A stretch of DNA of 64,000 nucleotides from Nocardia rhamnosiphila NBRC 108938 (GTDB taxonomy: Bacteria; Actinomycetota; Actinomycetes; Mycobacteriales; Mycobacteriaceae): NCBI RefSeq assembly GCF_000720425.1, contig NZ_JOAJ01000009.1, forward strand, positions 496,001-560,000. Direction: 5' to 3'. Below, in pieces: positions 1-9,464 of this stretch. The translations under genes were made by a program, and so were the position numbers. The notes beneath the pieces are model-generated. The model did not search any database. It was given only the letters and a program-made list of their open reading frames with translations, and was not told the DNA's origin. Within the stretch, counting starts at the first letter, position 1; every line of letters begins with the position of its first letter.

Positions 1-867
1 CCCGACCTCCAGGATCATTGCCATCCCGTCGCCGGCTGCCCGCCGCAGCGCCGCGTCGAGTTCGACTCGGCCGGTGAGGTTTTCGGCCCAGTACCGGGCG
101 GGCATATCGGCCGCGTCGACGACGGTGCCCGCGTACGTGCTGGAATAGAGCGGTAGGTGCGGGACCGTCGGGCGGATCGGGCCGAGGTCGTCGAGGAACC
201 GCGGTATCGCCGCGGTCATGGCCGGGGTGTGTGCGGGATGATCCCAGGGGGTTCCGGCGGTGGCGATACCGCGGCGTTCGGCGCGGCGCACCACCACGTC
301 CACATAGCGAGAAGCGCCGGTGACCAGTACCGACCGCGGCCCGTTGACCGCGGCGACGGAGACCTTCCCCTCCAGTGGTTGCACCAGGCGGATCACCTCG
401 GACTCCGAAGTCAGCAGTTCGGCCGTCGCGCTCGAACCCGCCAGCCGGCCCGCCGCGCGAGCACGCGCCACCACCACTTTCGCGGCGTCGGCCAGCGGCA
501 GCGCCCCGGCGGTCACCGCCGCGGCGATCTCGCCGGGGCCGTGACCGACCGTGCCATCCGGTCGCACACCCCACGCGGTCAGCAGTTCGGCGAGTGCGAC
601 CTGGTACACGAACAGGGCTGGTTGAACGAACTCCGGATGCGGCGTCGGCTCAACGGTATTCGGGCCGGCATCGGAACCGCCGGGCGGGCGGAAGCCGTAG
701 CGGGGAGTCCAGACCCGGGGACCGCCGGCGGCGGCGACCGCGTCACCGGCCGCGGTGACCGCATCCGCGAAAACCGGATAGCGGCCGGCCAGCATGCGGC
801 CCATCCGCTCGTGCTCCCCGCCTTCGCCCGGGAACAGGAAGAGCACTCCCTGAGGAGAACCGATCAT
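1..867 (-). CDS. Polyketide synthase acyltransferase domain, catalytic Ser replaced by Gly (C-terminus cut by window edge)
   Basis: The 289 visible codons read without a stop and look like a type I PKS acyltransferase (AT) domain starting at residue 8. Visible AT landmarks are FPGEGGE (normally FPGQG) near residue 13, EFVQPALF, an Arg in VARARA, the HPAHTPAM block that carries the catalytic His, and PARYWAENLTGRVEL near the end. AT domains load malonyl or methylmalonyl units onto acyl carrier proteins through a Ser in GHSxGE. Here the motif reads VGHGPGE, so residue 110 is Gly. The start ATG at 867 places the AT at the very N-terminus, so this is either a free-standing AT or an AT-first multidomain protein continuing left. 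With the nucleophile missing, a catalytic role is doubtful. The assignment to the AT fold is firm; the function is not. Confidence 0.8.
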   Translation of the reverse strand, partial: MIGSPQGVLFLFPGEGGEHERMGRMLAGRYPVFADAVTAAGDAVAAAGGPRVWTPRYGFRPPGGSDAGPNTVEPTPHPEFVQPALFVYQVALAELLTAWGVRPDGTVGHGPGEIAAAVTAGALPLADAAKVVVARARAAGRLAGSSATAELLTSESEVIRLVQPLEGKVSVAAVNGPRSVLVTGASRYVDVVVRRAERRGIATAGTPWDHPAHTPAMTAAIPRFLDDLGPIRPTVPHLPLYSSTYAGTVVDAADMPARYWAENLTGRVELDAALRRAAGDGMAMILEVG

Positions 868-1222
868 CGTAGTGACACTGTGGAAAGCCGGACTGCCTGG
901 CGGCCGTGGCGAGCGGATGGCCTCACGACTCGATTATGCCGGAGAAATCCGGGTATTCGGTTTTCCGAATCTGTTGGCGCCGTGCGCCTTCCACCATCAA
1001 CGGTCTGGACCGATCGGCCGAAGGGCCGTCTGCGCGGCGGCCGCGATCACCGCGGTCGCCGAAACCGGACCACGCAGAGCAAGGCGGGACGGTGTAGGCC
1101 GAGATCGAGGCGCGCGCCGACACGGCGCCGCCTCGGTACGCGGCATCCAGCCGCCGGCAGATCGCGGGGGCCGCCCCCCGCTGTCTCTACTGGTTCGCGG
1201 GCCTGGCCGGTACCGTTGCCGT
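868..1222. other. Divergent intergenic region between AT gene and MBL-fold gene
   Basis: This 355-base spacer separates two divergently transcribed genes. It holds two small adjacent hairpins: CCGGA-GAAA-TCCGG at 939-952 and ATTCGG-TTTT-CCGAAT at 955-970. Either could be an operator or part of a leader. I see no convincing coding frame and no clear -35/-10 pair. Confidence 0.4.
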
Positions 1223-2176
1223 GTGGCCGATTCCGTGGACGGACGAACCCCCACTCTCCCGACGCTGCTGCGCTGCTGTGCGGCGCTGGCCGCCACCCCG
1301 GCGCGGCTGCTGCGGCCGCGGCGGGCCGATCCCGATTTCCTGGCGCGGCTGGAGTCCGCCCCGTTGCCGGCGGCCCGGGCGAGTGTGGAGTTGACCGTGC
1401 TCGTGCAGGGCCGGATGTCGGCGCCGACGACAATTGTCGCGGAGGGCGTGCGCAGTCTCGGGCATCTGCCCATGGCGATGGGCGCCTATATCATCGAGCA
1501 TCCGTCGGCGCGGTTCATCGTGGACCCGGCACTGTGCGCTCATGTGCACCGGCGGGTGCTGCCGAAGCTGCCCTTCCCGATTCCGTCGCTGGTGGCGCCG
1601 GACCAACCGGTCCTCGGGCTGGCGGACGCGCTGGCCGCCCGTGATCTCGACCCCGCCGCCGTCGACTTCGTGTTGCCCACCCACCTGCACTGGGACCATA
1701 TTTCCGGGGTGCTCGAACTGCCCGAGTCGGTGCCGGTGCGGTTGCCGGCCGCGGAACTGGGCTGGGCGCTGCGGGGTCCGCACGCACCGACCGGGGTGGT
1801 GCGGGCGCCACTGGAGGGACGGCCGCTGGAACCGCTGGAGCTCGACGGTCCGCCGGTGCTCACCTTCGCGCGCAGCCTTGATCTGTTCGGGGACGGTTCG
1901 GTACTACTCGTGGACCTGGCCGGGCACACCCCGGGCAGTATCGGCGTACTACTGGCCACGAATGACGGGCGCCGGGTGCTGCTCGCCGGTGACTCGGTGT
2001 GGAACCGGCTGCAGATCGAACTGATCCGGGAGAAGGCGCCCATGCCGGGACAATTGTTCGACGCCGACCGCGATATCGCCTTCCAGACCATCCATCGGCT
2101 GCACGCGCTACCCGACGGTATCGAGGTGGTCGCCGCGCACGACTACGACGCGGTGGCCGCGCTCGCGGCGCGCTGA
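1223..2176 (+). CDS. Metallo-beta-lactamase-fold hydrolase
   Basis: A 317-residue MBL-fold protein. The metal-binding signature THLHWDH (HxHxDH type) lies near residue 154. Further ligands are the His of DLAGHTPGS, the Asp of LLAGDSVWN and a C-terminal AAHDYD. This fold hydrolyses esters, lactones or thioesters with a dinuclear metal centre. The arrangement (Gly-His-Thr-Pro-Gly, then Gly-Asp-Ser) is typical of the lactonase/glyoxalase-II-like branch, but the substrate cannot be read from the sequence. The GTG at 1223 was chosen because the family fold begins soon after it; no strong ribosome binding site is visible, so the start is uncertain. It runs divergently from the PKS acyltransferase gene and converges on the quinone reductase across a strong hairpin. 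Confidence 0.8.
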   Translation: MADSVDGRTPTLPTLLRCCAALAATPARLLRPRRADPDFLARLESAPLPAARASVELTVLVQGRMSAPTTIVAEGVRSLGHLPMAMGAYIIEHPSARFIVDPALCAHVHRRVLPKLPFPIPSLVAPDQPVLGLADALAARDLDPAAVDFVLPTHLHWDHISGVLELPESVPVRLPAAELGWALRGPHAPTGVVRAPLEGRPLEPLELDGPPVLTFARSLDLFGDGSVLLVDLAGHTPGSIGVLLATNDGRRVLLAGDSVWNRLQIELIREKAPMPGQLFDADRDIAFQTIHRLHALPDGIEVVAAHDYDAVAALAAR

Positions 2177-2179
2177 ACC

Positions 2180-2237
2180 CCGGCCCGGATCGGGCCGGAG
2201 AGTGCGGGAAGCCAACCTTTCCCGGATGGCTTCCCGC
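2180..2237. terminator. Bidirectional terminator, double hairpin
   Basis: Two stems lie between convergent genes. The first is CCGGCCCG-GAT-CGGGCCGG (2180-2198). The second is a perfect 11-bp stem, GCGGGAAGCCA paired with TGGCTTCCCGC (2204-2237), with a 12-base loop. Neither is followed by a long T-run, as is common in high-GC actinobacteria. Confidence 0.6.
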
Positions 2238-2310
2238 GTTTCCTGCGTCGGATCGAATCGCCATTAATCCGACGAGGCACAGGGGTTCCGGTGCGGTGGA
2301 ACCGGCCCGA

Positions 2311-3619
<1,309 letters not shown>

Positions 3620-5188
3620 ATGTCCACCGGTGCGCAGGCCCTCGCCGAGCCGATCAGATCGCGTCGCAACCACTGGAACAACCAGCTCGCCACGCATGCG
3701 GTGATGCGGCCCGACGAGGTGGCGCTGCGCTTCCGCGGTGCCGACACCACGTGGCGGCAACTGCACGAACGGTCGCAGAAATTCGCCGACGCACTCGCGC
3801 GCCGCGGCGTCGGCTTCGGCGACCGGGTGCTCATCCTGGCCCTCAACTACCCCGAATACCTGGAGGCCGTGTTCGGGATCAATGCCCTGGGCGCGATCGC
3901 GGTCCCGGTGAACTTCCGGCTCACCCCGCCCGAAGTCGCCTATATCGTCGGCGACAGCGGCGCCAAGGCCGTGGTCACCGATACCGTGCTGCAGCCGCTG
4001 GCCACCGCGGTGCAGGGCCAGGCCCCGGGCCTCGAGCACTGCTTCGTCATCGGCGGCAGCAGTGGCGACGGGGTCGTCGGCTTCGAGGACGCGATCGCCG
4101 AGACGGGGGATGCGCACACCCCGCTCGATATCGCCGAGGACACGCCCTGCCTCATCATGTACACCTCGGGCACCACCGGCAGCCCCAAGGGCGCCGTCCT
4201 CTCGTACGGCAATATGAACTCCCAGGCGCTCACCTGTATCCGCGCGCTGCAGCTGGAGCAGGAGTCGATCGGCTTCTGCACCTCCCCGCTGTTCCATATC
4301 GCCGGTCTCGGCAGCCTGGCACCGGCCTTCCTGCTCGGCGCCAAGACGGTGCTGCATCCGCTGGGTGCCTTCAGCGCGACCGAATTCCTCGACGCCGTGG
4401 AGGCCGAACAGGCCACCTCCGCGTTCTGTGTGCCCGCCCAATGGCAGCTGATCTGTGACGAGCCGACCGTCAAGCAGCGCAAACTCGCGCTGCGGGCGCT
4501 GAGCTGGGGTGCTGCCCCCGCCTCGGACACTGTGCTGAAGGCGATGGCCGACGCATTCCCCGATGCCTTCAATGTCGCGGTATTCGGGCAGACCGAGATG
4601 TCGCCGATCACCTGTGTGCTCGAAGGCAAGGACGCCATCCGCAAACTCGGTTCGGTCGGCAAGGTCATCCCCACCATCCAGGCCCGCATCGTCGACGACG
4701 AGATGAACGATGTGGCGCCCGGCGAGGTCGGCGAGATCGTCTACCGCGGCCCCACCATGATGTCGGGGTATTGGAACAAGCCGGAGGCGACCGCGGATGC
4801 GTTCGCCGGCGGGTGGTTCCACTCCGGTGACCTGGTCCGCCAGGACGACGAGGGCTTCATCTACGTCGTGGACCGCAAGAAGGACATGATCATCTCCGGC
4901 GGCGAGAACATCTACTGCGCCGAGGTGGAGAACGTCCTCTTCTCGCATCCGAAGATCCGCGAGGCCGCGGTGATCGGCAAAGCGCACGAGAAGTGGGGCG
5001 AGGTGCCGGTCGCGGTGGTCGCGCTCAACGATCCGGCCGACGATCTCACCCTCGCGGAACTGGAATCGTTCCTCAACGAGAATCTGGCCCGCTACAAGCA
5101 TCCGAAAGAGCTGGTACTCGTGGCGGAACTGCCGCGCAACGCCAGCGGCAAGGTCGTGAAAGTCGAACTGCGCAAGTTCGATTCGTAG
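3620..5188 (+). CDS. fadD5: Long-chain acyl-CoA synthetase, FadD5 type
   Basis: A 522-residue ANL-superfamily adenylating enzyme that activates a fatty acid with ATP and joins it to CoA. Motifs in order: the P-loop YTSGTTGSPKGA near residue 180, FGQTEMS near 320, GWFHSGDLV, DRKKDMIISGGENIYCAEVE, and the catalytic Lys in NASGKVVK near the C-terminus. Sequence blocks such as NWxNQL near the N-terminus, GVGFGDRVLIL, AVPVNFRLTP and FGQTEMSPITC match M. tuberculosis FadD5 as I recall it. FadD5 is linked there to the mce1 lipid importer; no mce genes are seen here. ATG 3620 was preferred over upstream in-frame codons because AGAGGAG precedes it. The specific orthology is inference; the enzyme class is certain. 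Confidence 0.88.
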   Translation: MSTGAQALAEPIRSRRNHWNNQLATHAVMRPDEVALRFRGADTTWRQLHERSQKFADALARRGVGFGDRVLILALNYPEYLEAVFGINALGAIAVPVNFRLTPPEVAYIVGDSGAKAVVTDTVLQPLATAVQGQAPGLEHCFVIGGSSGDGVVGFEDAIAETGDAHTPLDIAEDTPCLIMYTSGTTGSPKGAVLSYGNMNSQALTCIRALQLEQESIGFCTSPLFHIAGLGSLAPAFLLGAKTVLHPLGAFSATEFLDAVEAEQATSAFCVPAQWQLICDEPTVKQRKLALRALSWGAAPASDTVLKAMADAFPDAFNVAVFGQTEMSPITCVLEGKDAIRKLGSVGKVIPTIQARIVDDEMNDVAPGEVGEIVYRGPTMMSGYWNKPEATADAFAGGWFHSGDLVRQDDEGFIYVVDRKKDMIISGGENIYCAEVENVLFSHPKIREAAVIGKAHEKWGEVPVAVVALNDPADDLTLAELESFLNENLARYKHPKELVLVAELPRNASGKVVKVELRKFDS

Positions 5189-5192
5189 GTAA

Positions 5193-5208
5193 TGTTTCAC
5201 GTGAAGCA
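5193..5208. promoter_or_regulatory. parS-like ParB binding site
   Basis: TGTTTCACGTGAAGCA matches the bacterial parS consensus TGTTTCACGTGAAACA at 15 of 16 bases. It sits four bases after the fadD5 stop codon in a non-coding spacer. parS sites load ParB and cluster near oriC. Other genes in this window are origin-proximal in mycobacteria, which supports the call. Confidence 0.75.
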
Positions 5209-5330
5209 TGCGCCGGATCGGTTCCGCCGATCCGGCGCGCACCTGCGCGGGGAGCTCCGGCGCGCCCGGTGGCCAGGATTTTTCCCGGGCAGTGGTGCGC
5301 CCCGGGCGCGCATGGTCGATTATCTACGCC

Positions 5331-5924
5331 ATGTCGGATCAACATGCTGCAGTCCTCGCCCTGCACTGGCAGGTGAACGTTATTCGGCCGGAAGGGTTCT
5401 TCGGCCCGATGCTGGCCGAACCGGTGGCCGCCAGCGGAGTGGTACAGCGGGCCGCGGACTTCCACAAACAGGCGGCGGAGCTGGGACTGCCGATCATCTG
5501 CACCCGGTTCACTGTCCCGGAAGGGGAAGGGCGGCTGGTGCGCAATACCGGGTTCATGCAGTCGGTCGGGGCGGCCCAGCACGAATTCCGTCCGGACGCA
5601 CCGGGAAGCCAACTGATCGACGAGATCGCCGGGCAGGCCGACCGGATCGTCGACAACCAGAAACTGTCGGGGCTGGCCGGTAACGACCTGCCGCGCTGGC
5701 TGGCCGAGAACGATATCGACACCCTGTTCCTGACCGGTGTCGCCACCAACCTCACCGTCGAGCAGACCGCACGCCATGGCACCGACCTCGGCTTCACCGT
5801 CTACACGGTCGCCGACTGCGTGGCCGCCGCCGACCCCCAGGTGCACATGGCCTCCCTGGCGAATATCGCGCTCGTCAGCGCCGGCCTCCGCACCACCGCG
5901 GACGCCTTCGACGACCTCGATTGA
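5331..5924 (+). CDS. Isochorismatase-fold protein lacking catalytic Asp and Cys
   Basis: A 197-residue protein of the isochorismatase-like (cysteine hydrolase) fold. The usual first strand ALLVIDMQ reads AVLALHWQ, so the catalytic Asp position is His. The middle Lys is kept in NQKLSGLAG. The TGVATNLTVEQTAR block has Thr where amidase members carry the nucleophilic Cys. True isochorismatases such as PhzD also lack the Cys but keep the Asp. The protein may therefore be non-catalytic or use different chemistry. The start ATG 5331 lies 142 bases after fadD5, past the parS-like site, so it may or may not be cotranscribed. It converges on the UPF0104 gene. Confidence 0.75.
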   Translation: MSDQHAAVLALHWQVNVIRPEGFFGPMLAEPVAASGVVQRAADFHKQAAELGLPIICTRFTVPEGEGRLVRNTGFMQSVGAAQHEFRPDAPGSQLIDEIAGQADRIVDNQKLSGLAGNDLPRWLAENDIDTLFLTGVATNLTVEQTARHGTDLGFTVYTVADCVAAADPQVHMASLANIALVSAGLRTTADAFDDLD

Positions 5925-6263
5925 CCCCTCCGTGGCCGGCGCCCGACCGGTTCCGGGGGCGACTGACCGTGCGCCGTCGGTCGACCGGCGACCGTCGAGA
6001 CCGACAGTGTGCGGGCCTCCCTCCGAGGCCGGTCGGGGCGCACGTCTGCGTAGACCTTCCGTGGTCGCGGCGCGCCCGGTTCTCGAGCGCGTGCGGCCGG
6101 CGGCCCGGAGACCGGCGACGGTTGCGCGTTGACAGTGCAGTGAGCCTCACCGGATTGGCCGACGTGCACGTCTGCGCGCACTTTCCGCCTGCTCCAATGG
6201 ATCTGCATCCGTGGTCGGGGCGCGCCCCGACCCGCGCGCCGCAGGCGCGCAAATAGACACAGC
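5925..6263. repeat. Intergenic repeat region with terminator hairpins
   Basis: A 339-base spacer between convergent genes. Its segment from about 6040 to 6255 resembles 37910-38150 in the same order: a GGTCGGGG block, a GAGCGCGTGCGG block, a GTGAGCCTC block, and a final GTGGTCGGGG palindrome followed by a second GC hairpin and AAATA. At the right end lie the perfect palindrome GTCGGGGCGCGCCCCGAC (6214-6231) and the stem GCGCGCC-GCA-GGCGCGC (6234-6250). Both would serve as bidirectional terminators. No coding frame is convincing. Confidence 0.55.
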
Positions 6264-8648
6264 TCAGATCATGTTCTTCTCGGTCATCCAGCGCATCACC
6301 TGCCAGCCGCAGAACACCGGGATCCAGCAGGTGAGCACCCGGTAGAGCAGCACCGAAGGTACCGCCACCGCGGCGGGGAGACCGAAGGCGGCCAGACCGC
6401 CGATCAGCGCGGCCTCGACCGCGCCGACACCGCCCGGTGTCGGCGCGGCCGAAGCCAGGGTGCCGCCGATCATTGTCACGATGGTGACGGTGACGAAGGT
6501 CGTGCCGCCGCCGAACGCCTGGACACTGGCGAACAGCGCGAGCGCCTGCCCGAGGGTCAGTGCCGCGCAACCGAGCACGATGATCACGCAGCGTTTCGGG
6601 TCGCGGGCCAGCAGCGCCAGCTCACCGACCACCTCCTGTACCTGTGGGAGCACCGAATTGTTCAACCAGCGCCGCAGTTTCGGCACGAACATGAAGGTGC
6701 CGACGATCCCCACTCCGACCCCGGCGATCAGGTAGAGGATCGTCGGCGAGGGGACGAAATGCGACAGGTCCGCCGAGGTCCCGGCGGCCACACTGAACAG
6801 CACCAGCAATCCGATATGCGTGCAGACCTGCACGGCCTGCTGTAGTGCGACCGCGGCCGTGGCACGCACCGCACCGACCCCGCCCTTCTGCAGGAAGCGC
6901 ACGCTCAGGGCCAATCCGCCCACGCGCGCCGGGGTGGTGGTGGCGGCGAAGGTGTTCGCGATCTGCATGAGGACCAGCGGCCAGTACTTCACCACGCTGG
7001 ACGCACACGCCCACAGTGCCGCGGCCGTGCCGAGGTAGGTCAGCGACGACAGTGCCAGTCCGGCCAGGGCCCACCACCAGTGGGCCTCTTTGAGCTGGGT
7101 GAAGAAGGTCGGTACCGCGCTGATGAACGGATAGGCCACGTAGACCAGGCCGATCAGCAGGACCAGTTGGATGAGGCTTTTGCGGTTGAACCGGGTGATC
7201 TGCTCGGCCTCGATCCGGTCCTCGCCGGTCTGGGTGCGGACCTCTTCGCGGGCAGCCGACACCACCGACTTCCAGTCCGGGATGGATTTACGGATGCCGC
7301 CCGGCATGGCGAATTTGGTGAGCCGGCGCGACGCCGTGAGCACGGTCTGCTCGCCGAGCACGCCGATCGCCGATCGCACCGCCGCCTCGGCGCCGAAAAC
7401 CGCCGTCATCGAAACCAGCAGCTGGGCGATATCGGATTGCAGCTGCGCGTCGGAGGCGCACAGTTCCGCCGCGGTGAAACCGCCGAACAGCGCGCCTTCG
7501 GGTCCTATCCGGATCTCGGCGGGCCGCAGCTCACCGTGCGCGATCCCGCGTTCGCGCAGCACCGTCAGTGCCCGCCACACCGAATCGAGGGCCGCGGTAT
7601 CGGCGGGGTCCTGTTCGATCGAGCGCCCGGCCGGCAGTGTATGCGCGTACAGCATCCAGCCGCGCGGCAATCCGGCCACCGTGACCGGCCGGTGCGCGGC
7701 CAGGTCGAGTTCGGCCAGCGCGATCGCCATCAGCGCGCGATGCTCGACCGCGCGATGCATGGAACCGTGCAGTGGCGCGGTCTCGCTGGAGCGGAAGGTC
7801 AGCCAGCGCCACAACTGGCGCAGCGCGCTCAGCGAACGCTGATTCTTGCCGTACAGTTCGACCACCAGCGCCCGCTCGCGCTCCTCCACGGTCGCCGAGA
7901 GCAGCAACGCGCCGGGACCGGCCGGCCGGACGACGGTGAACCGGGTGACGGTGTAGTCGCGGCGGGCCAGTTGGCGCACCGCCGCTTCCAGCGGCACCTC
8001 CAGCGCCGGGGTCCCCACCAGCAGCACGATCACCGCCCCGACCAGCCAGCCCACCACGAGGCCGAACATGGCGCGGGCCGGAACCACGGTGCTGACCACC
8101 AGGTGGATCGGCGCGAAGGCCAGCAGCAGCACCCACAACCAGCGTCGCGGCCGCACCGGCAGCCACGGGCTGGAGACGGTGAGCACCGCGGCCAGCATGG
8201 CGATCCAGCGGGGGTCGTCCAGGAACTGCTGCAGGAAGGTCTTGTCGTCCAGATTCTCCGGGACCTGTAGATGCCACTGCGGGGCCGACAATCCACTCGG
8301 TGTGATGGACAGCAGCAGTACCGCGGTGAGCCCGGCGGTGGCGTAACCGGCGAGCAGTTTCCACTGCCGGCCGAACGCCAGTTCCACCAGGATCGCGAAC
8401 GGCAGGATGAGGATGGCGATCCCGTACAGCAGATAGACCAGGTTCGACTGGTCGGGGTTGAGGAATCCGACGATATTGGAGACCGAACGTTCCAGCGCCA
8501 GCCATTCGGGCCGGGTGATCAGGGAGCCGGCGATGACGACGGCCACACCGACGGCCGCGAAGACGACACGGAGAATATCGCTGGTCCGCCGCGTGAGCGG
8601 CTGGAGGAGACTGCCCGTGACCGGGATCTCCCGCCCATCGACTCGCAT
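6264..8648 (-). CDS. LPG-synthase/UPF0104-type membrane protein with kinase-like central region
   Basis: A roughly 794-residue protein in three parts. The N-terminal third has about six hydrophobic segments (for example ILRVVFAAVGVAVVIAGSL and LVYLLYGIAILILPFAILV). The central cytosolic part, near residues 230-450, resembles a degenerate protein or sugar kinase: LTVLRERGIAHGELRP looks like an HxDLxxxN loop with HGEL, and the DFG position reads GFT. The C-terminal third is the lysylphosphatidylglycerol-synthase transmembrane (UPF0104) domain, including TTTPARVGGLALSVRFLQKGG and APTPGGVGAVEAALIGGL. This family includes MprF-like flippases and glycolipid-related proteins. The exact role is unknown. 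ATG 8648 was chosen; an in-frame GTG at 8741 would add 31 residues. Confidence 0.78.
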   Translation of the reverse strand: MRVDGREIPVTGSLLQPLTRRTSDILRVVFAAVGVAVVIAGSLITRPEWLALERSVSNIVGFLNPDQSNLVYLLYGIAILILPFAILVELAFGRQWKLLAGYATAGLTAVLLLSITPSGLSAPQWHLQVPENLDDKTFLQQFLDDPRWIAMLAAVLTVSSPWLPVRPRRWLWVLLLAFAPIHLVVSTVVPARAMFGLVVGWLVGAVIVLLVGTPALEVPLEAAVRQLARRDYTVTRFTVVRPAGPGALLLSATVEERERALVVELYGKNQRSLSALRQLWRWLTFRSSETAPLHGSMHRAVEHRALMAIALAELDLAAHRPVTVAGLPRGWMLYAHTLPAGRSIEQDPADTAALDSVWRALTVLRERGIAHGELRPAEIRIGPEGALFGGFTAAELCASDAQLQSDIAQLLVSMTAVFGAEAAVRSAIGVLGEQTVLTASRRLTKFAMPGGIRKSIPDWKSVVSAAREEVRTQTGEDRIEAEQITRFNRKSLIQLVLLIGLVYVAYPFISAVPTFFTQLKEAHWWWALAGLALSSLTYLGTAAALWACASSVVKYWPLVLMQIANTFAATTTPARVGGLALSVRFLQKGGVGAVRATAAVALQQAVQVCTHIGLLVLFSVAAGTSADLSHFVPSPTILYLIAGVGVGIVGTFMFVPKLRRWLNNSVLPQVQEVVGELALLARDPKRCVIIVLGCAALTLGQALALFASVQAFGGGTTFVTVTIVTMIGGTLASAAPTPGGVGAVEAALIGGLAAFGLPAAVAVPSVLLYRVLTCWIPVFCGWQVMRWMTEKNMI

Positions 8649-8766
8649 GTCGTATCGGTACTTTCGGATCGAGGTGACGCTGACGGGCCGGTCACGCCCA
8701 CCAGCAGGTGAGTATGCAGGAGCCCGAGCCGGACGATACACACCAACACGCTGTCAGAATCCAGGG

Positions 8767-9366
8767 GTGAGTGGTGATCAACGCATCTGTTTCATAGGAG
8801 ATTCTTTTGTCGCCGGGGTGGGCGACCCGCAGGCTCTGGGCTGGACCGGCCGCCTGACCGCGCACGCCCGCGCCGCCGGAGCGGCGTGGACGACGTACAA
8901 CCTCGGAGTGCGTGGGCACACTTCCGCCGATATCGTCGCGCGATGGTCCGCGGAATGCCTGGTACGCCTGCCGGCGGGGTCGGACGGACGGGTGGTGTTC
9001 TCCTTCGGGGTGAACGACACCGTGGTCGCCGCGGGCCGGCCCCTGGTCGAGACGCAGAACTCGGTGACGAATCTGTCCGTGCTGCTCACCACCGCGCAGG
9101 CGCAGGAGTGGCCGGTGCTGGTGGTGGGTCCGCCGCCGGTCGATGAGACCGGGCACAATCATCGGATCGAGGAGCTGGACCGGCGCTTCGAGCAGACGTG
9201 TGCCGAGTTCGGGGTGCCGTATGCGGCGTCGTTCCGGCTGTTGGCCGAGGATCCGGTCTGGCGGGAGCAGGTGCGGGCCGGGGACGGGGCACATCCCGCC
9301 GCGGAGGGTTATGCCGCGTTCGCCGCGCGGCTGCTGCCTCCGTGGCGTCGATGGCTGGGTTACTGA
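8767..9366 (+). CDS. SGNH/GDSL-family hydrolase
   Basis: A 199-residue esterase/lipase-type protein without a signal peptide. Block I is CFIGDSFVAGVGD with the nucleophile Ser. Block II Gly lies in NLGVRGHTSADI. Block III is SFGVNDTV with the Asn. Block V is DGAHPAAEGY with the catalytic Asp and His. All four SGNH residues are present, so it should be active on a short ester or thioester. The GTG at 8767 sits just before the first strand. The 118-base spacer to the divergent UPF0104 gene would hold both promoters. It ends 98 bases from the convergent ABC1 kinase gene, with an AT-rich stretch between. Confidence 0.85.
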   Translation: MSGDQRICFIGDSFVAGVGDPQALGWTGRLTAHARAAGAAWTTYNLGVRGHTSADIVARWSAECLVRLPAGSDGRVVFSFGVNDTVVAAGRPLVETQNSVTNLSVLLTTAQAQEWPVLVVGPPPVDETGHNHRIEELDRRFEQTCAEFGVPYAASFRLLAEDPVWREQVRAGDGAHPAAEGYAAFAARLLPPWRRWLGY

Positions 9367-9464
9367 GTGCTCCCACGGATAAATAGGATAGAATTTCCGT
9401 AAATCGGGGTTCCTCACCGGAAAATGTCCCAGACGGTGAGTTGTCCGCATCCGGCCGCCGGGCG

